Shown in pieces: positions 49,386-58,937 of a stretch of 64,000 nucleotides of DNA. This DNA is from Mauremys mutica (Eukaryota; Chordata; Testudines; Geoemydidae), in assembly GCF_020497125.1 (NCBI RefSeq), contig NC_059082.1, forward strand, positions 20,573,965 to 20,637,964. Direction: 5' to 3'. The first letter of the stretch is position 1, and each line of letters starts with the position of its first letter. The position numbers were made by a program, and so were the translations under genes. The notes beneath the pieces were generated by a model. The model saw only the letters and a program-made list of their open reading frames with translations. It made no database searches and was not told the DNA's origin.

Positions 49386-50712
49386 GATAGAAGGAAAGCA
49401 TTAATATCAAGCGCCCATTCTGGACTCATCAGCAAAAGCCCATTAGGAAACATTCTGCGGCATGCACATACTTACACTGTACATTTGTCAACGTATATTA
49501 ATTCTCTCACTCTTCTGTTTCGGTTCCCTTTTTTGTATCGGACCACATTCACCCTAAACTGAGGAAAAAAGAAATTAGGATGGATTATTTCAAACATCTG
49601 CAAATGCAGTAGAATGCACAAGGGGCATTTATGGCATTAATGTTCCGTGTGTTTTGTTCGGTTAATTAAGCATAGAAAGGTCACCTTGTATTCTAATAGC
49701 AAACATGGAGAAACGACTGAGAGAAAGATACCCCATTAAATAAAAACAATTGGAGGGGAAAACATTGGCATTTTTACTCTTTTTTTTTTCTTTTAATTCT
49801 TCAGTATGCTGCGAGCTGCTGGAATATATTGATCTTTACCTTTGCTCCATGTGTGTTGTTTTCTACATCTGAATGAAGTACGACATTTAGCAGAGGCAAA
49901 ACGCTGACATTCCCCCCTCCCCCTAATTCTCCTATTCCACCAAGCACATTCCTTGCTTAGTTCAGAGCAGTTTGCAGCCCAGAAAACGCATATTGTTGAC
50001 ACTGTTTGTTGTCTAGAAAGCGGGTGCAGGTGTAATCCATTACAAGCACACTCTTTGCTAATAGCCATTCCGAAGGCATGTCATTTCATAAGCACTGTGG
50101 TGGGAGGAGGCAGGAGCTGACCATTTGTATATATTTGTTTTCCACACTTTTGGGTTGTGCACCCTTAAAATTTAGAATATCCAGCTCCTAAAGTGAGGGA
50201 TTTTCCTTTTTAAAAGGGGGTGTAGTGATGGGGGAAGTTTGCTTATAAAGTTCAGGAAACCTCTACCCACAGCATTTCCCTATAGACGATTTTATTTCTT
50301 TTCTCTAGCTTGCTAGCCGTGACTTTCTTTTTGTAACTCCTTAATTATGGTCAAACCAGGAAGCTGCCTAGTGCGACAGGGGAGGCTGGGACAAACCTGA
50401 GTGGCTCTGTGACTGCACACCAGGTTGCAATGTCACTCTCTCAGATTTGGTCCTTCTGCTCCCCTCATCGTGATGAAGGGGCAGCCGGGCCAAACACAAG
50501 TGAGTAGCGCTGCAACCTGGCTCTTGGCCCCCCATTTGTACCATAACCACCAAACTATCAGAAACTTAATGCACCCCTCCCCCAGAAAGTCTGAAGCGCA
50601 CCCCCCACCTCCTGACCTCCCAGTTGGTAGCCTCCATTCTAGAGGACAGGAAAGGGGTAGCACACTAACGTTTTTCCTAGGGCAGCAGATTGTCTTGAGC
50701 AGCCTCTGCTAC
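49386..50712. other. Unassigned DNA, no gene recognised
   Basis: Small frames at 49793-50068 and 50368-50715 overlap on opposite strands and carry no motif. Confidence 0.35.
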
Positions 50713-50715
50713 TAA

Positions 50716-51121
50716 GGCCTGGTCTACATTGCAGAATTAGGTCAATGCAAGGCAGCTTATGTCGACCTGACTATGTTGTTGTCTACACCAAAATGTTGTT
50801 CCCCACCACGTAACTGCCCTGCTATACTGACTTAATAACTCTACCTCTAGGAGAGGCGAAGAGTCAATGTTGATGTAGTTAGGTCAACACAGTGTCAGTG
50901 TTGACACTGCATTGCTTATATCGATTGTTGCTAGCTTTCAGAAGCCACCCCACAAAACAATGCCCCACACTGACAGTACAGTCAGTACAAGCACTCCTGT
51001 TGAGGATGTGTACTGCCGATATAAGGAGCAAAGTATAGACACGCACAAGTAATGTAATTACTGTAGCGGCTGTATGCCAACGTAAGTTAAGTCAACTTAA
51101 TTTTGTAGTGTAGACATGCTG
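50716..51121. mobile_element. Harbinger-type MITE with TAA duplication
   Basis: The ends GGCCTGGTCTACATTGCAGA and TTTGTAGTGTAGACATGCTG are inverted TIRs. TAA lies at 50713-50715 and 51122-51124. It aligns over its length with 12648-13003. Confidence 0.85.
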
Positions 51122-51124
51122 TAA

Positions 51125-51421
51125 GGGTATGTCTATACTGCAATCAAGAGGTGCAGTTGCAGTACGTGTAAGCATATCTGAGTTAGCTTTGTTTGAGCTG
51201 GCTCAACTAAAGAGCAGTATAACCATGGCCACACTGGCTGGTGGCATGGGCTAGCTGCCTGAGTACAATCCCGCCAGGATCCTAGTTAAATATTCAGGTG
51301 GTTCGCCTATGTTGCTGCCCATGCCACCATGGCTACAGTGCTGTCTTTAGTGAGCTAGCTCAGTCAAGGCTCATTTGGATATGCCTACACATACTGTCCT
51401 AGTTGCAAGGTAGACAAACTC
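51125..51421. mobile_element. Harbinger-type MITE, TAA on both sides
   Basis: The left end GGGTATGTCTATACTGCAAT and right end CTAGTTGCAAGGTAGACAAA are inverted TIRs of the type also seen at 15373. It shares TAA triplets with the elements on either side (51122-51124, 51422-51424). Confidence 0.8.
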
Positions 51422-51424
51422 TAA

Positions 51425-51560
51425 GGCCTTGTCTACACTACAAGACTATTTCGAATCAACTTAGTTCGAATTTGTGGATTCGACCTTATGAAGTCGAATT
51501 TGTGTATCCATACTAAATACACTAATTCGAATTTCTGAGTCCACATTCACGGGGCCAGCG
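51425..51560. repeat. Left terminal and subterminal repeats of the Harbinger element
   Basis: TTCGAAT-type words occur at 51450, 51467 and 51525, and mirror the cluster at 59755-59840. In this superfamily such subterminal motifs are candidate binding sites for the Myb-like protein; that role is inference. Confidence 0.6.
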
Positions 51561-51779
51561 TCGACTTTTGAAGCGGTGCACTGTGGGAAGCTATCCCACA
51601 GTTCCCGCACTCCCCACTGCCCATTGGAATGCTGGGTAGAGCCCCCAATGCCTGCTGGGGGGAGAAATGTGTCGAGGGTGGTTTTGGGTAAGTGTCGTCA
51701 TTGAACCGTCAATCACAACCTCCCTCCCTCCCTCCGTGAAAGCGCCTGCGGGCAATCTGTTCGTGCACTTTTCTGGTCA

Positions 51780-52232
51780 GTGACAGCGCGGACGCCACAG
51801 CACTGCAAGCACGGAGCCCGCTGCGATCATCGCCGTTTTCTCCTCCTCGCACTTTATCGTCCACGTCTTCCACAGTCAGCTGCTGAGAAATTGGGCTACT
51901 TTTCAATGGTGCTGCAAGCACTGGGGGACCATAGGGGACGTTTTACAAACATCAACGTCGGGTGGCCGGGCAAGGTTCATGATGCGTGTGTTTTCAGGAA
52001 CTGTGGGCTGCTCAGACGCCTGCAGGAAGGTAGTTTCTTCCCGGACCACGAAATAACTGTTGTGGATGTGCAGATGCCTATAGTCATCCTCGGGGACCCA
52101 GCCTGCCCGCTAATGCACTTGCTCATGAAGCCCTATACAGGCGCCTGGGACAGCGACAAGGAACTCTTCAAATACCAGCGAGCAGCGAGCAGCGTGACCT
52201 GTGACTGTTCAGTTTCTTTACAGAGAAGCTGA
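51780..52232 (+). pseudogene. PIF/Harbinger transposase fragment
   Basis: The open frame's first 36 or so codons show no family resemblance and look like non-coding element sequence fused by a deletion. From about 51888 it matches the DDE_Tnp_4 type domain: YFSMVLQALGDHRGRFTNI, then GWPGKVHDACVFRNCGLLRRL, then MPIVILGDPACPLMHLLMKP. The HDAxVF motif and the second acidic region (ILGDPA) are present. The first catalytic region (DGTHI, seen in the relative at 63550) and the final VE/FG region are missing, so both ends of the domain are deleted. About 110 of some 350-400 residues remain. It would have cut and joined transposon ends together with the Myb-like partner. Confidence 0.8.
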
Positions 52233-52235
52233 ACC

Positions 52236-53067
52236 TGCCCCTGTTTCTTTACCCAGTTACCGTTGACTCTCCTCTTCGGTTACATACCCCGTTCACCCCG
52301 TTACCCCCACTTCCAGCACACGTGTAAAAATAAAATACATGTCCCATTATTACTTAACAAAGGTTTCTTTATTCATGACTTTTCGTGAAAGGGTTGAAAC
52401 TGGGACGCAGGCTGTGCTGGCTAGGGTGTGCGGTGATGTAAAGACCGCCTCTAAACTCAAGGAATGACAGGCTCCTGCTCCTAGAGTGGTCCGCAGTGCC
52501 GGAAGGCTTCTTTCAACGGAGCCTGCCATCCCTCTTTATGGAATTCTGTGTGCGGGCGGATATGTGACCTTGTGGTGGAGGAGGACAGATACAGATTCCT
52601 CAGCTGCGTGACTCAGCGGTCCAGGACAAGGACCGCTGTATAAGATCTGTAACCGCCCTCCCCCGCTGCAAAGTCACATCTCCCCCGCCCACACAGATCC
52701 TGGAAACCACCTCCAAAAACCGACCAGGTTGCCTACTGACTGCACCGTGTGTGTGACCCGCTGCTGATCCTGCCCCCGTGTCTGTACCCTGGGAAAGGTG
52801 ACTGTCCTATGCAATTAACCACCCCCTTCCCCACGCCCCCCATTCGAACACAGTCTTCTTTGAAAAAACATAACGGAAACAGTAATTAACAGCAAATCAT
52901 TTTTATTAATTAAGTAGACAGTTAGGGGATGGGACTGGGATTGGGACTACTGTGAGTCTGGAAGTGAAGGACTTCGGCAACTGTAGGGTATGAGAGCTTT
53001 TGGGTACTTGAGCACTGTGCTGTGGTGCAGTGACAGTATTCATGTCCCCGGCCGCCCCTCCTCCTGA
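52236..53067. other. Harbinger non-coding interior between the convergent genes
   Basis: It holds the 3' untranslated ends of the plus-strand transposase and the minus-strand Myb-like gene. The minus strand shows AATAAA-type A/T words near 52897-52912. No further frame is recognised. Confidence 0.4.
52329..52335 (+). terminator. Candidate polyadenylation signal of the transposase gene
   Basis: AATAAAA lies about 100 bp past the transposase stop, in a tail with no coding signal. Confidence 0.4.
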
Positions 53068-53441
53068 TTATTTTCGGTGAGGGGGGTATGGGACTTTGTG
53101 GCGGGGGACGGCGGTTGCAGATACACTGCAGGGGGGCTCTGTCCTCCTGCGGTCCTGCAGAACATCCACAAGGCGCCTGAGCGTGTCCGTTTGCTCCCTC
53201 ACTAGTCCAAGCATTGTTTCAGTCGCCTGCTTGTCTTCCTCACGCCACCTCTCCTCCCGTTCGCTGTGCGAGCGCTGGCACAGAGAGACGGTCTCCCTCC
53301 ACTGGCTCTGCTGGTCCGCCTCTGCTAGGTAGCAGCCCATACGTTCCTCAAACATCTTGTCCCTTGTCTTTTTCTTTCGCCGCCTAATCTTCGCCAGCCT
53401 CTGCGAGGGGGATGCTGTGGCAGGTCTGGAGACAGTGGAAG
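53068..53441 (-). pseudogene. Harbinger Myb/SANT-like gene, exon 2
   Basis: A minus-strand acceptor (TTTCCCATCTCACAG) ends at 53442 and the frame is open from 53441 to the stop near 53068. It encodes a basic segment (KIRRRKKKTRDK) and then a charged, probably coiled-coil region (EREERWREEDKQATETML, LRRLVDVLQDRRR), typical of the C-terminal half of Harbinger Myb-like proteins. The exon enters with two bases of a split codon, matching the one base left by the donor at 58938. This exon itself has no stop. The gene is disabled by lesions in exon 1. Confidence 0.75.
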
Positions 53442-53484
53442 CTGTGAGATGGGAAACAGGGAGTGAATTCCTTGCAAAGATACA

Positions 53485-54038
53485 TTTTTGCGAGCAATTA
53501 ACTGAGTCTAGGCTGTCTCTGTGAATTCTGGGTTGAGACCCCTGTGCCTGCTGGGGCAGAAATCATTTTCGCGGTGGATTCTGGGTAAATGTCGCCAGTC
53601 ATTCCTTCCTCCGGGAAAGCAACGGCAGACAATCATTTCAAGCCCATTTTCCCAGAATTGCCCTGGCATACGCCATAGCGTGGCAACCATGGACACTGTT
53701 TTGCCTTTTGTGTATGTCACCGTATGTGTACTAGATGCCGCTGACAGAGGCGGGCCAGCAGCGCTACACAGCAGCATGCTTTTGCTTTTGCATGACAGCA
53801 GAGATGGTTACCAGCCATATTGTACCATCTACCATACCATAAATTGGTAATAAGGTGGTAATAAGATGGGCATGGTTACCTGTCCTTTTGCACTGCCCCA
53901 TTTGGTGCTGTCATAAGTGCCCCTGGCCGAGCAGCCAGGGGCGCAAAAGCAAAAATTGGGAATGACTCCCTGAGTCAATCCCTCCTTTTTGGTATCTAAA
54001 AATAGAATCAGTCCTGCCTAGAATATAGGCAAGTGTAC
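53485..54038. other. Harbinger intron, left of the DIRS insertion
   Basis: 53530-53700 resembles 51640-51800 (GCCTGCTGGGG, TTCTGGGTAAATGTCG, CCGGGAAAGC against TTTGGGTAAGTGTCG and CCGTGAAAGC), an old internal duplication within the element. Open frames here on both strands are shadows. Confidence 0.5.
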
Positions 54039-54052
54039 TAGATAACCACTGT
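54039..54052. repeat. Left copy of 14-bp direct repeat flanking the DIRS insertion
   Basis: TAGATAACCACTGT lies directly before the DIRS left end and recurs exactly at 57599-57612. Confidence 0.95.
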
Positions 54053-54418
54053 TTCTTCTTCGAGTGATTGCTCCTATGCATTCCATGTAGGTGTGCGCGC
54101 CGCGCGTGCACGGCTCTTCGGAACATTTTTAGCCTAGCAACACCGGCGGGCAGGCTGGGCGCCCCCTGGAGTGGCGCCGCTATAGCACTAGTTATATACC
54201 CCAGCCGGCCCGTCCGCTCCTCAGTTCCTTCTTCCCGCCCGTGACGGCAGTTGGAACTGTGGAGTGCTTGTAGTCCTCCACGTACCTAGCTCACCTTGGT
54301 TCTAGTTTGTATTTAGTGTATATAGTTAGTTGTTAAATTGAGTTAATTCAGTAGTTAGTAGTTAGATTAAGGGGAATTAGGGGGGCTTAGCCCCTCTTTT
54401 CCCGTCCGGTGCGGGCGT
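54053..54418 (+). promoter_or_regulatory. DIRS copy 3 left terminus, 5' untranslated region and candidate promoter
   Basis: A TATATA sits at 54193-54198, the place of the TATAAGGGG motif in copy 2. A run of TTAGTTAGTAGTTAG lies before the gag start. The gag ATG at 54419 is the first in its frame with homology directly after it. Promoter activity is inferred. Confidence 0.45.
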
Positions 54419-56860
54419 ATGCCCAAGACACCGGGATTCAAGCCCTGTGCGGCTTGCCAGCGGCCTATGCCCGTTGGGGACCCCCGCGACGCCTGCCTTC
54501 GGTGTCTCGGCGAGGGACATCGACCTGACAAGTGCCTCATTTGCAGGTCCTTCAAGCCGTGGACTAAAAAGGAGCGGGACATTAGGTTGCGGCAGCTCCT
54601 TATGGAGTCGGCGCTTACCCCTGCGGTGCCGACTCCTCCGGCTCCGGCGTCGTCCTCGGTGCGGAGTGCGCCAGCGGTCCCCGGCCGGTCCGGTACCGAG
54701 ACTGTTAAGAAGCAGCAGGCACCGAAGCCCCGGCACCGTTCCCATTCACCATCGGGGAAACGGAAGCCTAAGCCCAAGGCTGTAGAGACTGCTCCAGCGA
54801 GACCAGTGGTCCAGCAGCCAGCAGCGGCGCCTTCGGCACCGTCCAAGACAGCGCACAGACCGTGCGCGGTACCGTCGACTCCGGCACCGGCTGGGCCGTC
54901 GAGTCCGGTACCTCCGCGCTCCCCGGTGCAAGCCGTGGTAGAGCTGCCTCTCCCGTCCACGCCCGAGACGTTCTTGACGGCGAGGGAGCTCATAGAGCTC
55001 ACAGAGGCACCGAGCCTCCGGCCCCCGGCACCGCCGGTGCGGGCCGTTCTGTCAGTGGGCAAACCGGCCATGGTACGACCGGCCACCCCTGACTCACGGG
55101 ATAGAAGGCGATCCAGGTCCCGCTCCCGGTCCCGATCCCGGAGACGGTCACCTTCCCGCCGTTCTAGGTCACGGCACCGGTCACCATCCCGGTACCGCTC
55201 TCCTTCTCGGCGCCGGTCGCAGTCCCGGTACCGCTCGCCATCGCGGTACCGGTCGTACTCCCGGAGGCGTTCCAGGTCCCGGTCCCGCTCTCCGGACCGT
55301 CGGCACCGAGGGAGGTCCGGCTCCCGGCACCACTCCCGACGCCGGTCTCGAAGCCGCTCCCATCGAAGACGATCGAGATCGCGGTCAACCTCCCGCTACT
55401 CTCGCGGTCGCAGGTCCCGCTCCCGCTCCCGGCACCGCGACGATCGGCACCGGTACCCGGCACCGTCCACGGACAGACTAGTGGCATCGACGGCGCAGTC
55501 TTTGAGCGCCTCTGCCCCCCCGTGGCCTTCCCGGCAGCCGTCGGTCGCTTCTCACGACGACGCCGGCGCAGACTACCGCGCGGACCCGCAAGGTCAAGAC
55601 CCGGGTCCCCAGCAATGGGGTTTCTGGACCCCCTGGGCCGCCCACGAGACTCAGGGTGCCCCCTTCCTCCCGCGACAGGGGACTTCGGTCCAAGGGGTGC
55701 CGGAAGCCACTGTCAGCAGGCCCCCTCCATCACCTCCGGTTGAGGTTCCACCGCCGCCGGTGCAGACGGAGCATCCCGGGGAGGCGACGGCTGCGCACCC
55801 CATGGACGAGCCTCAGTCACTTCCCCTTGGTCAGGCCCATTCCTCGTCCTCCTCGCCAGACGAGGCGGTGGCAGGATCCTCGTCATCCGATCCACCACCC
55901 ATTGACTTGCGTGCCCATTAGGACCTCCTGCGCAGGGTAGCACAAGCTGTTAACCTCCCGGTAGCGGAGGTCATTGAGGACGAGGACCCGATCACGAATG
56001 TGGTCGGAACGGAGGCCCCCATGCGAGTGGCCCTACCATTTGTTAGGACCATCCAGAGAAATGCCACCACGCTCTGGCAGTCCCCAGCGTCCATCCCTCC
56101 CACTGCCCGTGGGGTGGAGCGGAAGTACTCGGTACCCCCGACTGGGTACGAGTACCTATACACCCACCCGGCCCCGGACTCCCTAGTGGTGCAGTCTGTG
56201 AATGACAGGGAGCGGAATGGACAACCTGCGCCTGCTCCTAAATCTAAAGACGCACGCAGGATGGACCTGTTGGGCCGGAAGATATATTCGGCTGGCGGCC
56301 TCCAATTACGCATAGCGAACCAGTTGGTTCTTCTGGCCCGCTATGCGTACGATAACTTTGTAGCCCTCTCTAAATTTACGGAGTTGGTTCCAACATCCTC
56401 CAGGCAGGAATTCTCAGCTTTGCTGGAAGAGGGCAAGAAAGCTACCAGGTCCTCTATTCAGGGCTCACTGGACTCTGCTGACTCCGGAGCCAGGACCTTA
56501 GCATCGGGGGTGACAATGAGAAGGATCTCCTGGCTACAATCGTCCACCTTGCCGCCAGAGGTCCAGTATACTCTGCAAGACTTGCCTTTTGATACGAAGG
56601 GCTTATTCTCGGAGAAAACGGACTCCAGGATACAGACCCTTAAGGATGGGCACATTGCCATCCGTACGCTAGGCATGCATACGCCTGCGACACAACGGAG
56701 GCCCTTCAGGCAGCAGCCCTTTCGGCCGTTCAACCAGGCCAGGTCTCGGCAGGACAATGCACGCAAGGGCAGACTGAATCGTCGTCGCCCATCGGGCAAT
56801 CGCCGTAACCAATCCCAGGCGCCTTCCAAGGGCCCCCAAGGCCCGAAGCAGGCGTTTTGA
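54419..56860 (+). pseudogene. DIRS Gag, one in-frame stop
   Basis: The frame runs 813 codons from ATG 54419 to TGA, broken only by TAG at 55919-55921. Residues about 10-45 hold three Cys pairs and a His (CAAC, CLRC, GEGH, CLIC), a zinc-binding pattern, followed by a basic WTKKERD segment. Residues about 60-210 are rich in Pro, Ala and Ser. Residues about 220-345 form a dense Arg/Ser domain of the kind found in splicing factors (many RSRSRS and SPSRR units). The C-terminal third (from 56000) holds the conserved SRQEFSALLEEGKK block and ends in a basic tail. Gag should package the element RNA. The stop falls at the glutamine of the conserved AHQDLL-type segment, judging from copies 1 and 2. It is probably non-functional unless read through. 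Confidence 0.85.
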
Positions 56861-56879
56861 TGGGACGCCCGAGGACGGC

Positions 56880-57605
56880 CCATCAGTCTCTCCTCCGGAT
56901 CCTTCCCCGTTCTTTTTCAATCGTCTTTCCCACTTCCTCCCGGCGTGGTCCCAGATTACATCAGACAGCTGGGTGCTACGCACGGTAGAGTCTGGTTACC
57001 ATCTCCAGTTTGTTTCGCCCCCTCCCTCCCACCCTCCCACCCCGTCCCTCTTCAGGGACCCCTCTCACGAGCAAGTCCTCCTGCAAGAGGTCGAGTCTCT
57101 ACTGAGATTGGGTGCTATAGAGGAGGTGCCGAGCGACATGCGAGGCAGAGGATTTTACTCCCGATATTTCTTAATCCCCAAGGCGAAGGGAGGCCTACGA
57201 CCCATACTAGACCTCCGAGAGCTCAACAAATACCTGGTCAAGCTCAAGTTTCGCATGGTGACCCTGGGGACTATCATTCCCTCCCTGGATCCGGGAGACT
57301 GGTTTGCCGCCCTCGACATGAAGGACGCGTATTTTCATGTCTCCATTTACCCTCCGCATCGGCGCTACCTGCGCTTCGTTGTCAACAATGTACACTACCA
57401 GTTCGCAGTGCTGCCCTTCGGCCTCTCTACAGCGCCGAGGGTATTCACCAAGTGCATGGCAGTGGTGGCCGCGGCCATCCGCCGTCGTCGGATACATGTC
57501 TACCCCTATCTCGACGACTGGCTAATCCGAGGACCATCCCGCCAACTGGTGGCGTCCCACATGGCCACAGTCCTAGCCCTGTTTCAGCGTCTAGGGCTTA
57601 GATAA
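56880..57605 (+). pseudogene. DIRS reverse transcriptase, N-terminal and palm part, truncated
   Basis: The frame differs from gag. The RT product reads WSQITSDSWVLRTVESGY near 56946-56999, EVESLLRLGAIEEV, FYSRYFLIPKAKGGLRPIL, and then motif A (DWFAALDMKDAYFHV), motif B region (LPFGLSTAPRVFTK) and the active-site YLDDWL at 57507-57524. No ATG fits the start well; expression by frameshift or from an overlapping start is likely in the family. The domain has no lesion up to 57598, where it is cut; the stop (TAA) lies in the flanking 14-bp repeat. Thumb, RNase H and recombinase are missing. Confidence 0.88.
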
Positions 57606-57612
57606 CCACTGT
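57599..57612. repeat. Right copy of 14-bp direct repeat flanking the DIRS insertion
   Basis: TAGATAACCACTGT, identical to 54039-54052. The Harbinger intron continues from here (ATCATAGAACCAGAGAGC). Confidence 0.95.
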
Positions 57613-58930
57613 ATCATAGAACCAGAGAGCACAGCTGCTCTGTGTCAGATCCTGCAGAAATTATGATCTGTATGCTATTCACAGGGGGTGCTCCTGCAAC
57701 AACACCACCTGTTCATTCCGTTCTTACCCCAGCCTTCCTGGGCTACCATACCATTGTCCCAACACTTGTGTGATGAAGTAATAAAGAATGCAGGAATAAG
57801 ACACAGTGACTTGTTTGTGAGAAATGAGTGGAAGGAAGCCTCCAGCTGCAATGATAGTCCAGGCAGGACATTAAGGAGTGTGGATGAAGGAGCCCATCAT
57901 CCCTCTGCTAGTCCAGGGGCAATTGAATCTTTTATTTACAATGAAGGGTGGGGGCTGATGGAGCTCAGCCCCCTGTTGCAATGATGAGGACGGTTACCAG
58001 CCATATTGCACCATCTGCCATCAAAAATTAGGGACAGGCGCCCTTGATCGACCTTACTGATGCTAGTCGGCATGGTTACCAGCCCTTTTGCACTGCCCCA
58101 TGTGCCAATAGGCTGATGATGAGGATGGATTTCCATCATTTTGTACCATCAGCCATCCATAGCGTGGGGGGAGCAAGGATGTTGGTGTTGAGTGCTGCAC
58201 CATCGCGTCTATCTGCAGCATTCAGTAAAGATAAGGTGACATGTAAAAGAGTCAACAGAGGATTGTTTTCACTTCTAGTGGTGTGTGGGGTGTGTGCGCA
58301 AATTGCTGAACTATGCCCTGACCCACCGCAGACACTGTGTTTGACCCTAGAAGCATTTGGAGCTCATCCAAGAATGCAAATACTTTTCAGAGACAGCAGG
58401 AACTGTGGGATACCTTGCGTCCTCAGTCCCCCCTCCCTCCATGAGCGTCCATTATATTCTTTGGCTTTCCATTACGCTCGTCACGCAGCTGCGTGCTGAG
58501 TCTGTGCTATGCCGTCTGTCCGTAGATTTTTTAAAAATACTTTGGACCAGGCGTAAAATTACAGTAATTAATCTAATTAGATGCAGGATTCTCCGAGCGA
58601 AATCACCCTGAGGAGGGTCACTGAAGGAGATAGAGAGCGCATGCTGCGTGAAAGCTAGCACGAACCAGGGCCCGATGCAGCCGTGCTCGGGGAGGCAGTG
58701 CTCCCTGAGTACCTCATGAAAGCCTCGCGCGGAAAAGTGTGCTACCACGGAGCACCCAATAAGGCAGCTCTCCTCAGGAACCTCCTGCTGATGCTTTTCG
58801 ATTAATGCAAGGAGAGCTTCGTGGAGATCTCCAAGGATGATTTCTGTTCTATCCCCATATCTAGAGAGTCCTCCTTTTCACACAGTTAAGATTCCTGTTA
58901 TATTAAGAATAAAAGTTAACATGGTTAAAG
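57613..58930. other. Harbinger intron, right of the DIRS insertion
   Basis: No conserved coding signal is seen. The open frame at 58044-58499 has no motif. The words GGTTACCAGCC and TTGCACCATCTGCCATC recur here in a loose tandem (57988, 58073). Confidence 0.5.
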
Positions 58931-58937
58931 CACTTAC

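Larger units (their letters stand above)
54053..57598 (+). mobile_element. DIRS-type retrotransposon, young, 3'-truncated (copy 3)
   Basis: The left terminus TTCTTCTTCGAGTGATTGC matches copy 2 exactly in its first 14 bases. A 5' untranslated region, gag and the first part of pol follow. The copy stops inside the RT domain just after LGL, where copy 2 continues with LINEQKS. RNase H, recombinase and right end are absent. The frames are nearly intact and the DNA is clearly richer in G+C than the other two copies, so the insertion is much younger. Confidence 0.9.
53442..58937 (-). other. Intron of the Harbinger Myb-like gene, enlarged by a DIRS insertion
   Basis: The boundaries are GTAAGTG (58937 down to 58931, minus strand) and CACAG (ending 53442). 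The 5,496-bp intron would be 1,936 bp without the nested DIRS and its extra 14 bp. Related ~40-bp words occur at 53805 and 57990 (GGTTACCAGCCATATT), and at 53873 and 58075 (CTTTTGCACTGCCCCAT), so the intron carries internal repeats on both sides of the insertion. Confidence 0.7.

Noticed and set aside
53521..53850. 109-codon plus-strand frame
   Set aside because: Falls in the Harbinger intron, opposite the Myb-like gene, without motif.
54367..55086. 239-codon antisense frame opposite gag
   Set aside because: Shadow of the GC-rich gag coding strand; no independent motif.
58044..58499. 151-codon plus-strand frame
   Set aside because: Within non-coding Harbinger interior; no resemblance to transposase or Myb parts.
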